A stretch of DNA of 64,000 bases from DAIODI01 sp046349255 (GTDB taxonomy: Bacteria; Pseudomonadota; Alphaproteobacteria; Rhizobiales; Aestuariivirgaceae). Shown one piece after another: positions 15,891 through 25,053 of this stretch (position 1 is its first letter; the number at the start of each line of letters is the position of its first letter). Location: contig JAXMCR010000004.1 of assembly GCA_046349255.1 (NCBI GenBank), forward strand, positions 682,001 through 746,000. The letters run 5' to 3'. The notes under the pieces were generated by a model, which saw only the letters and a list, made by a program, of their open reading frames with translations, ran no database searches and was not told the origin of the DNA. Position numbers and translations under genes: made by a program.

Positions 15891-17003
15891 ATGAGCTTGA
15901 TCAAGCAATTGGGCGTTCTCGTCCTTCTCGCGCTCCTGGCGGCCGGGGGCTATGCGGGCTACCAGCATCAGTTCGGCGGGGCCGCGAAGCCGAAGGCCTC
16001 CGCAGTCATGCCGGGCGGCGCAGGCCAGCGCGCCGTGGTCGAAACCGCGCCGGCGCGCGTGAAGGATCTCACGGAAAAGCTCGAAGCGGTGGGAACCTCG
16101 CGGGCCAAGAGCTCCGTCGATATCGTTCCGCTCGCAACCGGCCGCATCGTGGAATTGACGTTCGAATCGGGCGAGAAGGTTTCCAACGGCGAAATCCTCG
16201 TCCGCCTCGACGACGACATCCAGCGCGCCGATGCGATGGAGGCCGAGGCGAAGAAGATGCAGGCCGATCTCGCGCTGAGCCGCGCCCAGACGCTCGGCAA
16301 GGACAACATCTCGACGCGTGCCACGATCGAGCAGCTGCAGGCGGCCGCCGCGGCGGCGCAGGCCGAGCTCGACCGCGCCCGCCGCCGTCTCGCCGACCGC
16401 GTCATCCGTGCGCCGTTCGCCGGCATCACCGGCCTGAAGCAGGTCGACGTCGGCGCGCAGGTCGACGACAAGACCGTGATCACCCGCCTTGACGACGTGA
16501 GCGAGGTCGAGCTCGAGTTTTCGCTTCCCGAAGGCACTTTTGGCGAGATTCGCAAGGGCCAGGAGATCACCGCCACGGCGGCCGCGTTTCCGGGGCGCAC
16601 GTTCACGGGCCGCATCACGGCGATCGACAACAGGATCGACCCCGTTGCCCGCGCCTTCAAGGTGCGGGCGCTGCTCCCCAACCCCGACCTCGTGCTGCCC
16701 GCCGGCATGTTCATGCTGATCTCGGTGGTGCTCGACCAGAAGCCCGGCGTCGTCGTGCCGGAAGAGGCGGTGGTGGTCACCGGCGAGCAGGCGACTGTCT
16801 TCGTGGTGAAGGACGGCAAGGCGAAGCAGCAGGCGGTGAAGCTCGGGCTGCGCGAGCCGGGTCTCGTCGAGATCGTGTCGGGTGTCGCGGACGGCGATGA
16901 GGTGGTGGTGCGCGGCGTCCAGCGCCTGCGCGACGGCATGGCCGTCGAGGCACGCCCGCTCGACCCGAACGCGACGACGGCGAAGACCGGGTCGGCCGGA
17001 TGA
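15891..17003 (+). CDS. RND efflux periplasmic adaptor (membrane fusion protein)
   Basis: A 370-residue HlyD/AcrA-type adaptor. A single N-terminal hydrophobic segment (residues 7-22) anchors or exports it. It is followed by the beta-barrel/lipoyl half motif VPLATGRIVELTFESGEKVSNGE, a coiled-coil hairpin rich in Ala, Glu and Arg (about 120-165), and the returning lipoyl half RVIRAPFAGITGLKQVDVGA. It bridges the inner-membrane pump encoded next to an outer-membrane channel that is not in this window. Its TGA overlaps the ATG of the pump gene by 4 bp. The divergent TetR gene is a likely regulator. Confidence 0.92.
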   Translation: MSLIKQLGVLVLLALLAAGGYAGYQHQFGGAAKPKASAVMPGGAGQRAVVETAPARVKDLTEKLEAVGTSRAKSSVDIVPLATGRIVELTFESGEKVSNGEILVRLDDDIQRADAMEAEAKKMQADLALSRAQTLGKDNISTRATIEQLQAAAAAAQAELDRARRRLADRVIRAPFAGITGLKQVDVGAQVDDKTVITRLDDVSEVELEFSLPEGTFGEIRKGQEITATAAAFPGRTFTGRITAIDNRIDPVARAFKVRALLPNPDLVLPAGMFMLISVVLDQKPGVVVPEEAVVVTGEQATVFVVKDGKAKQQAVKLGLREPGLVEIVSGVADGDEVVVRGVQRLRDGMAVEARPLDPNATTAKTGSAG

Positions 17004-20000
17004 GGCTATCGGACCTCTCGATCAAGCGGCCCGTCCTCGCCACTGTCGCGAGCCTGCTGATCATCGTGTTCGGTATCGCGGCGGCACTGCGGTTGCCGCT
17101 GCGCGAACTTCCCGACATCGACACGTCGGTGATCACGGTGACGACGAATTACGTCGGCGCGGGTCCGGAAACCGTCGACACCGACATCACCGAGATCATC
17201 GAGGGCGCAGTCGCCGGCATCTCCGGCGTGAAGTCGATCAACTCGCAGAGCCGGCAGGGCACGAGCTCGACGGTGATCGAGTTCGAGGTCGGCCGCAACA
17301 TCGACGAGGCGGCAAACGACGTGCGCAGCGCCGTGGCGCGCGTGCGCGGGCAGCTCCCGCAGGAGGTGGACGAGCCGCAGGTCGTCAAGAACGACAGCGA
17401 CTCCGATCCGGTGATGCGCATCGCCGTCATCTCCGGCCGCATGACGCCGGCCGAGATCACCGACTACGTCGACCGTTTCGTCGTCGACCGGCTGGCGACG
17501 CTGCCGGGCGTCGCGAGCGTCAGCATCTTCGGCGAGCGCAAGTACGCGATGCGGGTCTGGCTCGACCGCACCGCCATGGCGGCGCGCAACATCACCGTCG
17601 CCGACATCGAAACGGCGCTGAAGCGGTCGAACCTCGACCTGCCGTCGGGCGAGGTGAAGTCGCTGAACCGCGAGTTCACGGTGAAGCTCGAGGGTCGCGT
17701 GCACACGCCGGAGCAGTTTTCGAGCATCGTCATCGCGCGCGTCGCCGGCTATCCGGTGAAGCTCGGGGACATCGCCCGCATCGAGCGCGGCGTCGAGGAC
17801 GAGGACACGGTCGTGCGCCAGAACGGCGAGGTGGCCGTCGGCCTCGGCATCTTGCGCCAGTCGCAGGCGAACACCGTCGAGATCTCCAACAGGGTCCGCC
17901 AGGAGATCGAGGCGCTGCGGCCGCTCCTGCCGCAGGACATGCGGATCGAGATCGGCGCCGACGACGCGCTGTTCGTCGCCGCCTCGATTCGCGAAGTCCT
18001 GAAGGGGCTGCTCGAGGCGCTGGGCCTCGTCGTGCTGGTGATTTTGCTGTTCCTGAGATCCTGGCGCGCCACGATCATTCCGGCCGTCACCATCCCGGTG
18101 TCGCTGATCGGCTGCTTCATCTTCATCGCAGCCATGGGCTACTCGATCAACGTGCTGACGCTGCTTGCGATCATCCTCGCCATCGGGCTCGTCGTTGACG
18201 ACGCGATCGTGGTGCTCGAAAACATCCAGCGCCGGATCGACCTCGGCGAGACGCCGCTCGTGGCGAGCTATCTCGGGACACAGCAGGTGACGTTCGCGGT
18301 CGTGGCGACCTCGCTCACGCTGGTCGCCGTGTTCATCCCGCTGTCGTTCCTGCAGGGCCAGGTCGGAAAGCTGTTCGTCGAGTTCGGCTTCGTGCTGGCC
18401 GCCGCCGTGCTGATCTCGATGTTCGTCTCGCTGACGCTCTGCCCGGCGATCGCCTCGCGCATCCTCAAGTCGCATGTTGCTTCCCCGTCGGACGATCCGG
18501 AACACCTGAGCCGCCCGCTCAAGGCGTACCGCTGGCTGCTCGACCGCTGCCTGAACATGCCGCTCGTCGTGTTCGCGCTGTCGCTGCTGTTCGCGGGCGC
18601 GGGGTTCTTCGCGTTCCAGGCGCTGCCGAAGGAGCTGACGCCCACGGAAGACCGCGGCGCGATCATCATCCCCGTCACCGCGCCGCAGGGCAGCACCACC
18701 GCCTACACCGACGGCCAGATGCGCGAACTCGAGAACAGGCTGATGCCGCTCAAGGAGAGCGGCGTCGCGAGCGCGATCTTCTCGATCACCGGCTTCCAGG
18801 GGCAGCCCTATCGCGGCTTCCTCGTCGTGCGGCTCGCGCCGTGGGAGCAGCGCACCGTGAGCCAGCAGCAGGTGCTGCGCGAGATCCTGCCGAAGGTCAC
18901 GAGCCTGCCGGGCGTGCGCGCGTTTCCGACGAGCCCGGCGGGCCTCGGCCTGCGCGGTAGCCGCACGCCCCTCAGCGTCGTCATCGGCGGGCCAGACTTC
19001 GACAGCGTGAAGCAGTGGGCGAACCAGATGCTCGAAGCGGCCGAGAAGAATCCGGGCCTGCGCAACGCCGAACTCGACTACGAGGAAACCCAGCCGCAGC
19101 TCGCAATCGACATCGACCGCCTGCGCGCCGCCGACCTCGGCATCAGCGTCGAGACGATTGCGCTGACGCTGCAGACGCTCATCGCCTCGCGCGAGGTGAC
19201 GCAGTACGTGGATCGTGGCCGCGAGTACGAGGTGATCGTCCAGGCGCGGAAGGAGGATCGCCAGACCCCCGGCGACCTCGCCAACATCTTCATCCGCGCG
19301 GGCGACGGGACGACGCTCGTGCCGCTCAGCGCGCTGGTGACGATCCGCGAGAACGCCGCGCCGCCGACCCTGCGCCGCTACGACCGTCTGCCGTCGATCA
19401 CGTTGACCGCGTCGCTCGCCGAGAACTATTCGCTCGGCCAGGCGATCGACTTCACCGAGGCGACCGCGCGCGAAATCCTGCCGCCGGAGGCGAAGCTCGC
19501 CTTCACCGGCCAGTCGCAGCAGTTCAAGGAGGCGTCGGGCGGCCTCTACGTGACGCTGGTGATGGCGCTGCTCATCGTCTTCCTGGTGCTCGCGGCGCAG
19601 TTCGAGAGCTTCATCCACCCGCTGATCATCATGCTGACGGTGCCGTTGGCACTCGCCGCGGCGTTGCTGGCGATGGAGGCGAGCGGGCTGTCGCTCAACA
19701 TCTACAGCCAGATCGGCATGGTGCTGCTGATCGGCCTGATGGCGAAGAACGGCATCCTGATCGTCGAGTTCGCCAACCAGCTGCGCGACGAAGGCCGCGA
19801 CGTGCGGCACGCCGTGCTCGAGGCGTCCGTGCTGCGCCTGCGCCCGATCGTGATGACGGTGGTGGCGACCGTGCTGGGCGCAGTGCCGCTGATGCTGGCG
19901 GTTGGGGCAGGGGCCGAGAGCCGCATCGCCATCGGCACGGTGATCGTCGGCGGCCTCGGCATCGCGACGGTGCTGACGCTGTTCCTGACGCCCGTGCTCT

Positions 20001-20107
20001 ACCTCGTGCTCGCGCGCCATACTCGCCCGCGCGGCCACCTCGAGCGGCTGCTCGAGCGCGAGCTCGCCGACGGCAGCGCGCGCCGTGCGCCGCAGGCGGC
20101 GGAATGA
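17000..20107 (+). CDS. RND multidrug efflux permease, HAE1 type
   Basis: A 1035-residue inner-membrane proton/drug antiporter of AcrB length. It has the two-fold repeated architecture: helix 1 near residue 12, a large periplasmic loop, a helix block about 335-550, a second periplasmic loop and a final helix block about 860-1010. The proton-relay aspartates are present in GLVVDDAIVVLEN, and the matching lysine is in LIGLMAKNGILIVEFANQ. It is coupled to the adaptor gene by an ATGA overlap. Substrates cannot be predicted. No outer-membrane factor gene follows; the next gene is an unrelated di-heme protein beginning 4 bp after the stop. Confidence 0.94.
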   Translation: MRLSDLSIKRPVLATVASLLIIVFGIAAALRLPLRELPDIDTSVITVTTNYVGAGPETVDTDITEIIEGAVAGISGVKSINSQSRQGTSSTVIEFEVGRNIDEAANDVRSAVARVRGQLPQEVDEPQVVKNDSDSDPVMRIAVISGRMTPAEITDYVDRFVVDRLATLPGVASVSIFGERKYAMRVWLDRTAMAARNITVADIETALKRSNLDLPSGEVKSLNREFTVKLEGRVHTPEQFSSIVIARVAGYPVKLGDIARIERGVEDEDTVVRQNGEVAVGLGILRQSQANTVEISNRVRQEIEALRPLLPQDMRIEIGADDALFVAASIREVLKGLLEALGLVVLVILLFLRSWRATIIPAVTIPVSLIGCFIFIAAMGYSINVLTLLAIILAIGLVVDDAIVVLENIQRRIDLGETPLVASYLGTQQVTFAVVATSLTLVAVFIPLSFLQGQVGKLFVEFGFVLAAAVLISMFVSLTLCPAIASRILKSHVASPSDDPEHLSRPLKAYRWLLDRCLNMPLVVFALSLLFAGAGFFAFQALPKELTPTEDRGAIIIPVTAPQGSTTAYTDGQMRELENRLMPLKESGVASAIFSITGFQGQPYRGFLVVRLAPWEQRTVSQQQVLREILPKVTSLPGVRAFPTSPAGLGLRGSRTPLSVVIGGPDFDSVKQWANQMLEAAEKNPGLRNAELDYEETQPQLAIDIDRLRAADLGISVETIALTLQTLIASREVTQYVDRGREYEVIVQARKEDRQTPGDLANIFIRAGDGTTLVPLSALVTIRENAAPPTLRRYDRLPSITLTASLAENYSLGQAIDFTEATAREILPPEAKLAFTGQSQQFKEASGGLYVTLVMALLIVFLVLAAQFESFIHPLIIMLTVPLALAAALLAMEASGLSLNIYSQIGMVLLIGLMAKNGILIVEFANQLRDEGRDVRHAVLEASVLRLRPIVMTVVATVLGAVPLMLAVGAGAESRIAIGTVIVGGLGIATVLTLFLTPVLYLVLARHTRPRGHLERLLERELADGSARRAPQAAE

Positions 20108-20111
20108 GCCG

Positions 20112-21278
20112 ATGCGGCGGGCGATTGCGCTGATCCTGCTGGCTCTGGCGGCTCCTGCCGCCGCGGCTGGCGACCTTGCGGCGGACATGGGCCGCTCGCT
20201 GTTCGATCGGAAATGGTCGACATCTGCGGCCGACGGGCTTGGCCCGCTCTACAACGAGCGCACGTGCGCCGCCTGCCACAAGGACGGCGGCCCGGCGCGG
20301 TTCGCAGCAGCGCCGGACGGTACGCTCGCGATTGCGGGCGCGGTGGTGCGTCTGGCGGACGAACACGGCCGGCCTGACCCGTTCTACGGCATCCAGGTGC
20401 AGACGCACGGCACCGCGGGCGTTGAGGCCGAGGCGGCGGTCGATGCGCGTCTCGTGCCGGCGGCCGGCGGACTGGCTCGGGTAGACGTTACGGTGAAGCC
20501 GTTCGGGCCGCCGCTGGGTGAGGGCGTGCGCGCGGCGCTGAGGGTTGCCCCTTCGACGCGCAGTGCCGCTTCCATCGACCGGGTGGACATGGCGGCGGTC
20601 GAACGCCTCGGAGTATCAAAGGGCCGCGTCCGCTGGTTCAAGGACGCGAGCGGACAAGCGGTAGCCGGCCGGTTCGGCTGGCGGGCAGGGCAGACGAGCC
20701 TCACCGACCAGGTGGCCTCCGCCTTCATGCTCGACATGGGGCTGTCGAGCCCCGCGCGGCCTCAGCCGCACGGGGATTGCACCGCAGAGCAGGCCGCGTG
20801 CCTCGCCGTGCCGGCGCCGGGCAAGGTCGAGTACGGCGGCTACGAGGTGTCGCCCGAACTCGTCACGCTCGTTGCGGACTATGTCGACAGCCTCGACGTC
20901 ACGCCTGACGGACCTGCTCCGCGCAATGCGCTGTTCGAGGCTGCGGGATGTGCGGCGTGCCATTTGCCGGACGCCCCCGTTACGGGCGGCGGCACGGTCG
21001 CGCTGTTCTCCGATCTCATGCTGCACGACATGGGCGAGGGCCTCAGCGACGGCATGGGCGAGGCGGACGTGAAGCCGTCCGAATGGCGGACACCGCCGCT
21101 CGCCGCGATATCGAAGGACGCAAGCCCAACTCGCCGCTACCTGCATGACGGGCGCGCCGCGTCGATCGAAGAGGCGATCCGCTGGCACGGCGGGGAAGCG
21201 GAGCCGGCGCGCAAGGCGTTCGAGGCGATGTCGAAGAGCGATCGGGACGCGCTCGTGGCGTTCGTCAAGTCGCTATGA
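20112..21278 (+). CDS. Di-heme c-type cytochrome, thiol-oxidoreductase-like (DHOR/DUF1111 family)
   Basis: A 388-residue periplasmic protein with a signal peptide (MRRAIALILLALAAPAAAA) and two c-type heme sites, CAACH at residues 52-56 and a second CAACH near 285. Surrounding sequence (GLGPLYNERTCAACHKDGG; SLWRHGG-type DGRAASIEEAIRWHGGEA) fits the DHOR family, distantly related to cytochrome c peroxidases, whose physiological substrate is mostly unknown. The ATG at 20112 is chosen because it begins the signal peptide directly; a GTG 27 bp upstream would prepend arginines. It follows the RND permease by 4 bp and overlaps the Nudix gene by 4 bp. Confidence 0.85.
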   Translation: MRRAIALILLALAAPAAAAGDLAADMGRSLFDRKWSTSAADGLGPLYNERTCAACHKDGGPARFAAAPDGTLAIAGAVVRLADEHGRPDPFYGIQVQTHGTAGVEAEAAVDARLVPAAGGLARVDVTVKPFGPPLGEGVRAALRVAPSTRSAASIDRVDMAAVERLGVSKGRVRWFKDASGQAVAGRFGWRAGQTSLTDQVASAFMLDMGLSSPARPQPHGDCTAEQAACLAVPAPGKVEYGGYEVSPELVTLVADYVDSLDVTPDGPAPRNALFEAAGCAACHLPDAPVTGGGTVALFSDLMLHDMGEGLSDGMGEADVKPSEWRTPPLAAISKDASPTRRYLHDGRAASIEEAIRWHGGEAEPARKAFEAMSKSDRDALVAFVKSL

Positions 21279-21979
21279 GCGGGGACGTACGGCTCATCCC
21301 GATTGCGGGCGTCGATCTGCGGTTTACTGACGCGACGTGGGCCTTTGCCGAGGAGCGCCGCGCGGACATCGATCGGCACTGGGAAGCGCTCCTGCAGACC
21401 AAGCCGTGGCTGTGGAACGGTCGCGTGCTGCTGACCCTCGAGGCTGTGATTGACGACGCGGCTGTGCTGCGCGCGACGCTTGCCGAGACCGACTTCGCGA
21501 GCTTCGTCGCTTGGCGCGACTGGGGCTGGCCGGACCGCGGTGTGCGCAATACCTTCGGCTCGCCGATCATCCTGTCGTCCGATCGCGCGCTGCTCTACGG
21601 GCGGATGGGGGCAGGGACGGCCAACGCCGGCAAGGTCTACCCGCCCGGCGGCTCGCTCGAGCCGGGCGACGTGCTTCCCGACGGATCCGTCGACGTACAC
21701 GGATCGATCGTGCGCGAGCTCGCCGAGGAGACGGGGCTCGATGCTGGTCACGCGAGACGGGGCGAACTCCTTGCCGTGTTCGACGGGCAGCGGCTGTCGA
21801 TCGCGCAGGTGCTGCAGTTCGAGGAGGCGGCGGCGGAGCTTGCCGCCCGCGCGATGCGGTTCATCGCGGCCGAGGAACATCCCGAGCTTGAGGGTGTGCA
21901 CGTAATCCGGCACAGTTCAGACCTCGATTCCGAAGTGCCGCCCTACGCCGTTGAAATCGCTCGGTATCTCCTGAGGTGA
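21275..21979 (+). CDS. Nudix hydrolase-like protein
   Basis: A 234-residue cytosolic protein. The second half of a Nudix box is clear (RELAEETGLDAG, about residues 148-159), preceded by YPPGGSLEPGD. The spacing between the GG and RE portions is longer than in the standard 23-residue box and the expected early Glu is missing, so it is a divergent member. It may hydrolyse a nucleoside diphosphate derivative; the substrate is unknown. The start ATG overlaps the di-heme gene stop (ATGA), and the next gene, a PhzF homologue, begins 6 bp later, so expression is probably shared. Confidence 0.75.
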   Translation: MSGDVRLIPIAGVDLRFTDATWAFAEERRADIDRHWEALLQTKPWLWNGRVLLTLEAVIDDAAVLRATLAETDFASFVAWRDWGWPDRGVRNTFGSPIILSSDRALLYGRMGAGTANAGKVYPPGGSLEPGDVLPDGSVDVHGSIVRELAEETGLDAGHARRGELLAVFDGQRLSIAQVLQFEEAAAELAARAMRFIAAEEHPELEGVHVIRHSSDLDSEVPPYAVEIARYLLR

Positions 21980-21985
21980 TCGTTC

Positions 21986-22888
21986 ATGCGCAAGTTGCCC
22001 TTCCATACGCTCGACGTGTTCACCGAGGAGAAGTTCGCGGGCAACCCGCTCGCCGTGGTGTTCGAGGCGGACGGCCTCGAAACGGCGGCGATGCAGACGA
22101 TCGCGCGCGAGTTCAACCTCTCCGAGACGATCTTCGTGCGCACGCCCAAGGATTCCGCCAACACGTGCGCGGTGCGCATCTTCACGCCGGAGCGCGAGCT
22201 GCCGTTCGCCGGTCATCCGACCGTCGGCTGCGCCGTGCTGCTCGCCTCGCTGAAGCAGAAGGAGGGCTGCTCGTTTGAAACGCGCCTGACGCTCGAGGCG
22301 CCGGCCGGGTTGATCCCGGTGACGGTCACGCGCATCGGCGGCCCCATCGTCGCGAAGCTCACCGCGCCGAAGATCGCCACCGCCGCAGCCGTGAAGGCCA
22401 CGTCGGCGGAGATCGCGTCGGCGCTCGGCATCGCTGCTGCCGACGTCGGTCTCACTGGCCATGCGGCGATGGTGATGAATGCGGGCAACCCGTTCATGGC
22501 CGCACCGGTCCGGTCGCTCGAGGCGCTGGCGCGCACCAGGATCGCCGAGCCGTCGTTCAGTGCGCTGACGAAGGCCGAGGGTTCGATGGGGATCTATCCG
22601 TATACGGTCGGAGAGAAGGCGGAATGGCGGGCCCGGCTGTTTGCGCCGGCGGCCTCCGTGCCGGAAGATCCCGCCACGGGATCGGCCGCCGCCGCGTTCC
22701 CGGCGGTGCTGCTCGCGGCGGGCAAGCTTGCCGCCGGCACCGCGAATTTCGCGATCGAGCAGGGTGTCGAAATGGGTAGGCCCAGCCGCATCCTCGTCGA
22801 AGCGGACGTCGATGCGGGCGCGCTGAAGGCCGTCCGGATCGCCGGCAGCGCGGTGCGCGTGACGGAAGGCATCCTGCTGCTCGATTGA
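21986..22888 (+). CDS. PhzF-family isomerase/epimerase-like protein
   Basis: A 300-residue protein with the diaminopimelate-epimerase-like double-domain fold. The start (MRKLPFHTLDVFTEEKFAGN), the catalytic Glu47 in FNLSETIFV, RIFTPERELPFAGHPTVGCA and the C-terminal DPATGSAAAAF are typical of PhzF/YddE proteins. Outside phenazine producers these are general isomerases of uncertain substrate, and no other phenazine genes are nearby. The gene lies directly downstream of the Nudix gene. Confidence 0.92.
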   Translation: MRKLPFHTLDVFTEEKFAGNPLAVVFEADGLETAAMQTIAREFNLSETIFVRTPKDSANTCAVRIFTPERELPFAGHPTVGCAVLLASLKQKEGCSFETRLTLEAPAGLIPVTVTRIGGPIVAKLTAPKIATAAAVKATSAEIASALGIAAADVGLTGHAAMVMNAGNPFMAAPVRSLEALARTRIAEPSFSALTKAEGSMGIYPYTVGEKAEWRARLFAPAASVPEDPATGSAAAAFPAVLLAAGKLAAGTANFAIEQGVEMGRPSRILVEADVDAGALKAVRIAGSAVRVTEGILLLD

Positions 22889-23001
22889 GCGAGCTTGAGA
22901 CTTTCGGAGGGGTTTCGCGCTCGCCGGCGAGCCTTCCCAACGCTGCGCGACGCGCCTAAGTTCGTGCCCACGGGGACAAGCAAACACCACGGCGGAACAC
23001 C

Positions 23002-23442
23002 ATGCATCAACTGCTGTTGATGGCGCACCTCATCCTCATCGCCACCGGTACGGGGATGGCCTTCTCCAACTACATCAACATCCGGGTCGCCGCCGGGGAG
23101 AAGGGCGAACGGTTCGCCGTGCTGGCTTACGTGCGGCGCACCATCGGCCAGATTGGCGACGTGGTGCTGACGCTGATCTGGATCACTGGCATCGTCCTGG
23201 TGTGGACGCGCATGTCGCTCGGCATCTACGAGCCGAGCGGATGGTTCTATGCGAAGGTCGCCTTCGTCGTGCTGCTGACCGTCTGCCACTTCCTGGCTCG
23301 GAGGACGGGCGGCGAACTCGCACGCACCGGCGACCGTGACCGCCTCTATCCGCGCATGGAACTGCTGACGTCCGGCGTGTGGCTTTGTGCTCTCGCGGCG
23401 ATCGTGCTGGCCGTGATGGCGTTCGACAAGTCGTTCGGCTGA
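23002..23442 (+). CDS. Four-helix integral membrane protein of unknown function
   Basis: A 146-residue protein with four hydrophobic segments (about 3-25, 48-70, 84-100 and 122-142). It starts MHQLLLMAHLILIATGTG, with His9 and later His95 in helices. It resembles small helical families such as DUF2269, but I cannot assign it firmly. It is convergent with the small periplasmic protein gene that ends 18 bp away. Confidence 0.65.
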   Translation: MHQLLLMAHLILIATGTGMAFSNYINIRVAAGEKGERFAVLAYVRRTIGQIGDVVLTLIWITGIVLVWTRMSLGIYEPSGWFYAKVAFVVLLTVCHFLARRTGGELARTGDRDRLYPRMELLTSGVWLCALAAIVLAVMAFDKSFG

Positions 23443-23460
23443 AGCGCTTCGGCTTGCGCG

Positions 23461-23733
23461 CTACTTGTCGATGCCGAGCAGCGCCTTGGCTTCGGCAAGG
23501 ACGTTCTTGCCCTCATCGGCGTTGCCGCTGTCGCACAGCGCACCCGCCTGCGCCTGCATGTCCTCGAGCTGCTGCTTGTCGCTTTCCGACAGGTCGGTCT
23601 TCTTCGCGATCGCGTCGGCGACCGCCTGCAGGTCCGCCTCGCAGCCGGTCTCCGCGCGAACCGATGGGACGCCCAGCGCCAGCGCGGCGAAAACGAAAGC
23701 GGGCGCGAACGCGCGGACGAAACGGGTAGTCAT
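23461..23733 (-). CDS. Small secreted alpha-helical protein
   Basis: A 90-residue protein with a signal peptide (residues 1-27, ending SVRA) and a mature part of about 63 residues rich in Ala, Asp, Glu and Lys. Two cysteines (ETGCEADL and GALCDSG) could form a disulfide in the periplasm. ATG 23733 is preceded by AGGAG, which decides this start over a longer open frame. Function unknown. Confidence 0.65.
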   Translation of the reverse strand: MTTRFVRAFAPAFVFAALALGVPSVRAETGCEADLQAVADAIAKKTDLSESDKQQLEDMQAQAGALCDSGNADEGKNVLAEAKALLGIDK

Positions 23734-23905
23734 CGACGTCTCCTGCAGGGAATTTTGACTTGCCCCGGAGCATCGGGGAGTCGCCCATGCGACGCAAGGG
23801 TCACCGTGGTCTGCGACCAGCCGCCGCGTATTGCGCCGGAACGCCGCCACAATTTATAAACGGATAATGATTCGCGATCTGCAGAAACGGGGTCCGGCGG
23901 TCCGC

Positions 23906-24331
23906 ATGGCGCGCACATCCATCACGGGTTTCGGGCTCCTCGCCGCGTTGGCGCTCGCGGGCTGTGCCTCCACGACGAGCACGGCTCCGCCGCTCGCCAA
24001 CTACGGGCAGCCGGCCGCGCCGCCGCCTGCTGCGCTGCCGACCGGGCCGTTCACGTCGACGTCGATCGCCCAGGCGCTAGGCGGCAAGACGTTCGCCTAC
24101 TCGAGTCCGGGCGGCAACGGCACCATCACGTTCGAGAACGACGGCACGTTCTCCTACCAGGATGCCACGAGGGGGCAGGGGACGGGCGTCTGGCAGCCGA
24201 GCAACGACAAGCTCTGCGAGGCGTTCGACCCGACACCGGCGCTGCCGCGCGGCACGCCCTCGACCTGCAAGCCGTTCACGTCCGACGGCACGGCCTTCAC
24301 CGTCGGCGACCGGGTGATGCGCCCGGCGTGA
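23906..24331 (+). CDS. Small outer-membrane-type lipoprotein
   Basis: A 141-residue protein with a lipoprotein signal ending in the lipobox LALAGC (Cys at about residue 20), then a Pro/Ala/Thr-rich linker and a domain beginning about residue 55 (FAYSSPGGNGTITFENDGT). That domain resembles small secreted beta-sheet proteins with a conserved Cys pair. The start is set so the lipobox falls at the normal distance; upstream in-frame starts at 23831 and 23867 would add 25 or 13 residues. Function unknown. The L,D-transpeptidase follows after 92 bp, so an envelope role is likely. Confidence 0.65.
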   Translation: MARTSITGFGLLAALALAGCASTTSTAPPLANYGQPAAPPPAALPTGPFTSTSIAQALGGKTFAYSSPGGNGTITFENDGTFSYQDATRGQGTGVWQPSNDKLCEAFDPTPALPRGTPSTCKPFTSDGTAFTVGDRVMRPA

Positions 24332-24423
24332 CACTTTTTCGTCACGATGCCATCGCATGCCGATGAACGGGATTTCATTGCTGAGCGAAGCTTCGATTCA
24401 CGCGCGAACCGGGGGATAACGGG

Positions 24424-25047
24424 ATGAGCGAGTTCAACCAGTCACGGCGGCAGGCGCTTCTGGGCATCGGCAGCGCGCTTGCAAGCGCGGTTCTGCCGGC
24501 GTCCGCTTTCGCCTACGCTACGCCCGACGACGATCCGTATCCGTTGCCGCCCTTCAACTACACGAAGCTGCCGCCAGACTACCGCCGGCAGGTGGTGCCG
24601 TACGGGGGCCGCCACCGCCCGGGCACGATCATCGTCGATACGAGCGCGCGCCAGCTCTACTTCATCCAGGAGGGCGGCACCGCGATCCGCTACGGCGTCG
24701 CGGTCGGCAAGGACGGGTTCCGGTGGGCCGGGGTTGCCGACGTCGGCCGCAAGGTTATGTGGCCGCGCTGGACGCCGCCGAAGGAAATGATCGCCAGAAG
24801 CCCCGAGAAGGCGAAATGGGCGAACGGCATGCCGGGCGGCCCGCAGAACCCGCTCGGCGCCCGCGCCCTCTACCTCTACCAGAACGGCACCGACACGCTC
24901 TACCGCATCCACGGCACGACAGAGCCCCTGTCGATCGGCAAGAATGCCTCGTCGGGCTGCATCCGCATGGTGAACCAGGACGTGGTCGAGCTGTTTGCGC
25001 TCGCACCCGTCGGCACCCGCGTCGTGGTGCTGGCAGAGGGTGTCTGA
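24424..25047 (+). CDS. L,D-transpeptidase (ErfK/YbiS/YcfS/YnhG family)
   Basis: A 207-residue periplasmic enzyme that cross-links or anchors to peptidoglycan stem peptides. The YkuD catalytic motif is present: His163 in RIHGTTEPLSIG and Cys179 in SSGCIRM. The N-terminus has a twin-arginine sequence (SRRQALLGIG) and ends ASAFA, suggesting Tat-type export. A ribosome-binding site GGGGGATAAC-like stretch precedes the ATG. It is convergent with the surface carbohydrate gene that ends 6 bp away. Confidence 0.9.
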   Translation: MSEFNQSRRQALLGIGSALASAVLPASAFAYATPDDDPYPLPPFNYTKLPPDYRRQVVPYGGRHRPGTIIVDTSARQLYFIQEGGTAIRYGVAVGKDGFRWAGVADVGRKVMWPRWTPPKEMIARSPEKAKWANGMPGGPQNPLGARALYLYQNGTDTLYRIHGTTEPLSIGKNASSGCIRMVNQDVVELFALAPVGTRVVVLAEGV

Positions 25048-25053
25048 CCCGGC

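Noticed and set aside
15135..15968. Long TetR frame starting at 15968
   Set aside because: The extra 60 residues lack similarity and overlap the divergent adaptor gene; ATG 15788 gives the normal family start.
17006..20188. A 1060-codon minus-strand open frame opposite the RND permease
   Set aside because: It is a composition artefact of high-G+C coding DNA: Arg/His/Asp-rich, no domain, and fully antisense to a well-supported gene.
21986..22888. Phenazine biosynthesis locus
   Set aside because: Only a PhzF homologue is present; no phzA-E or G genes are near.
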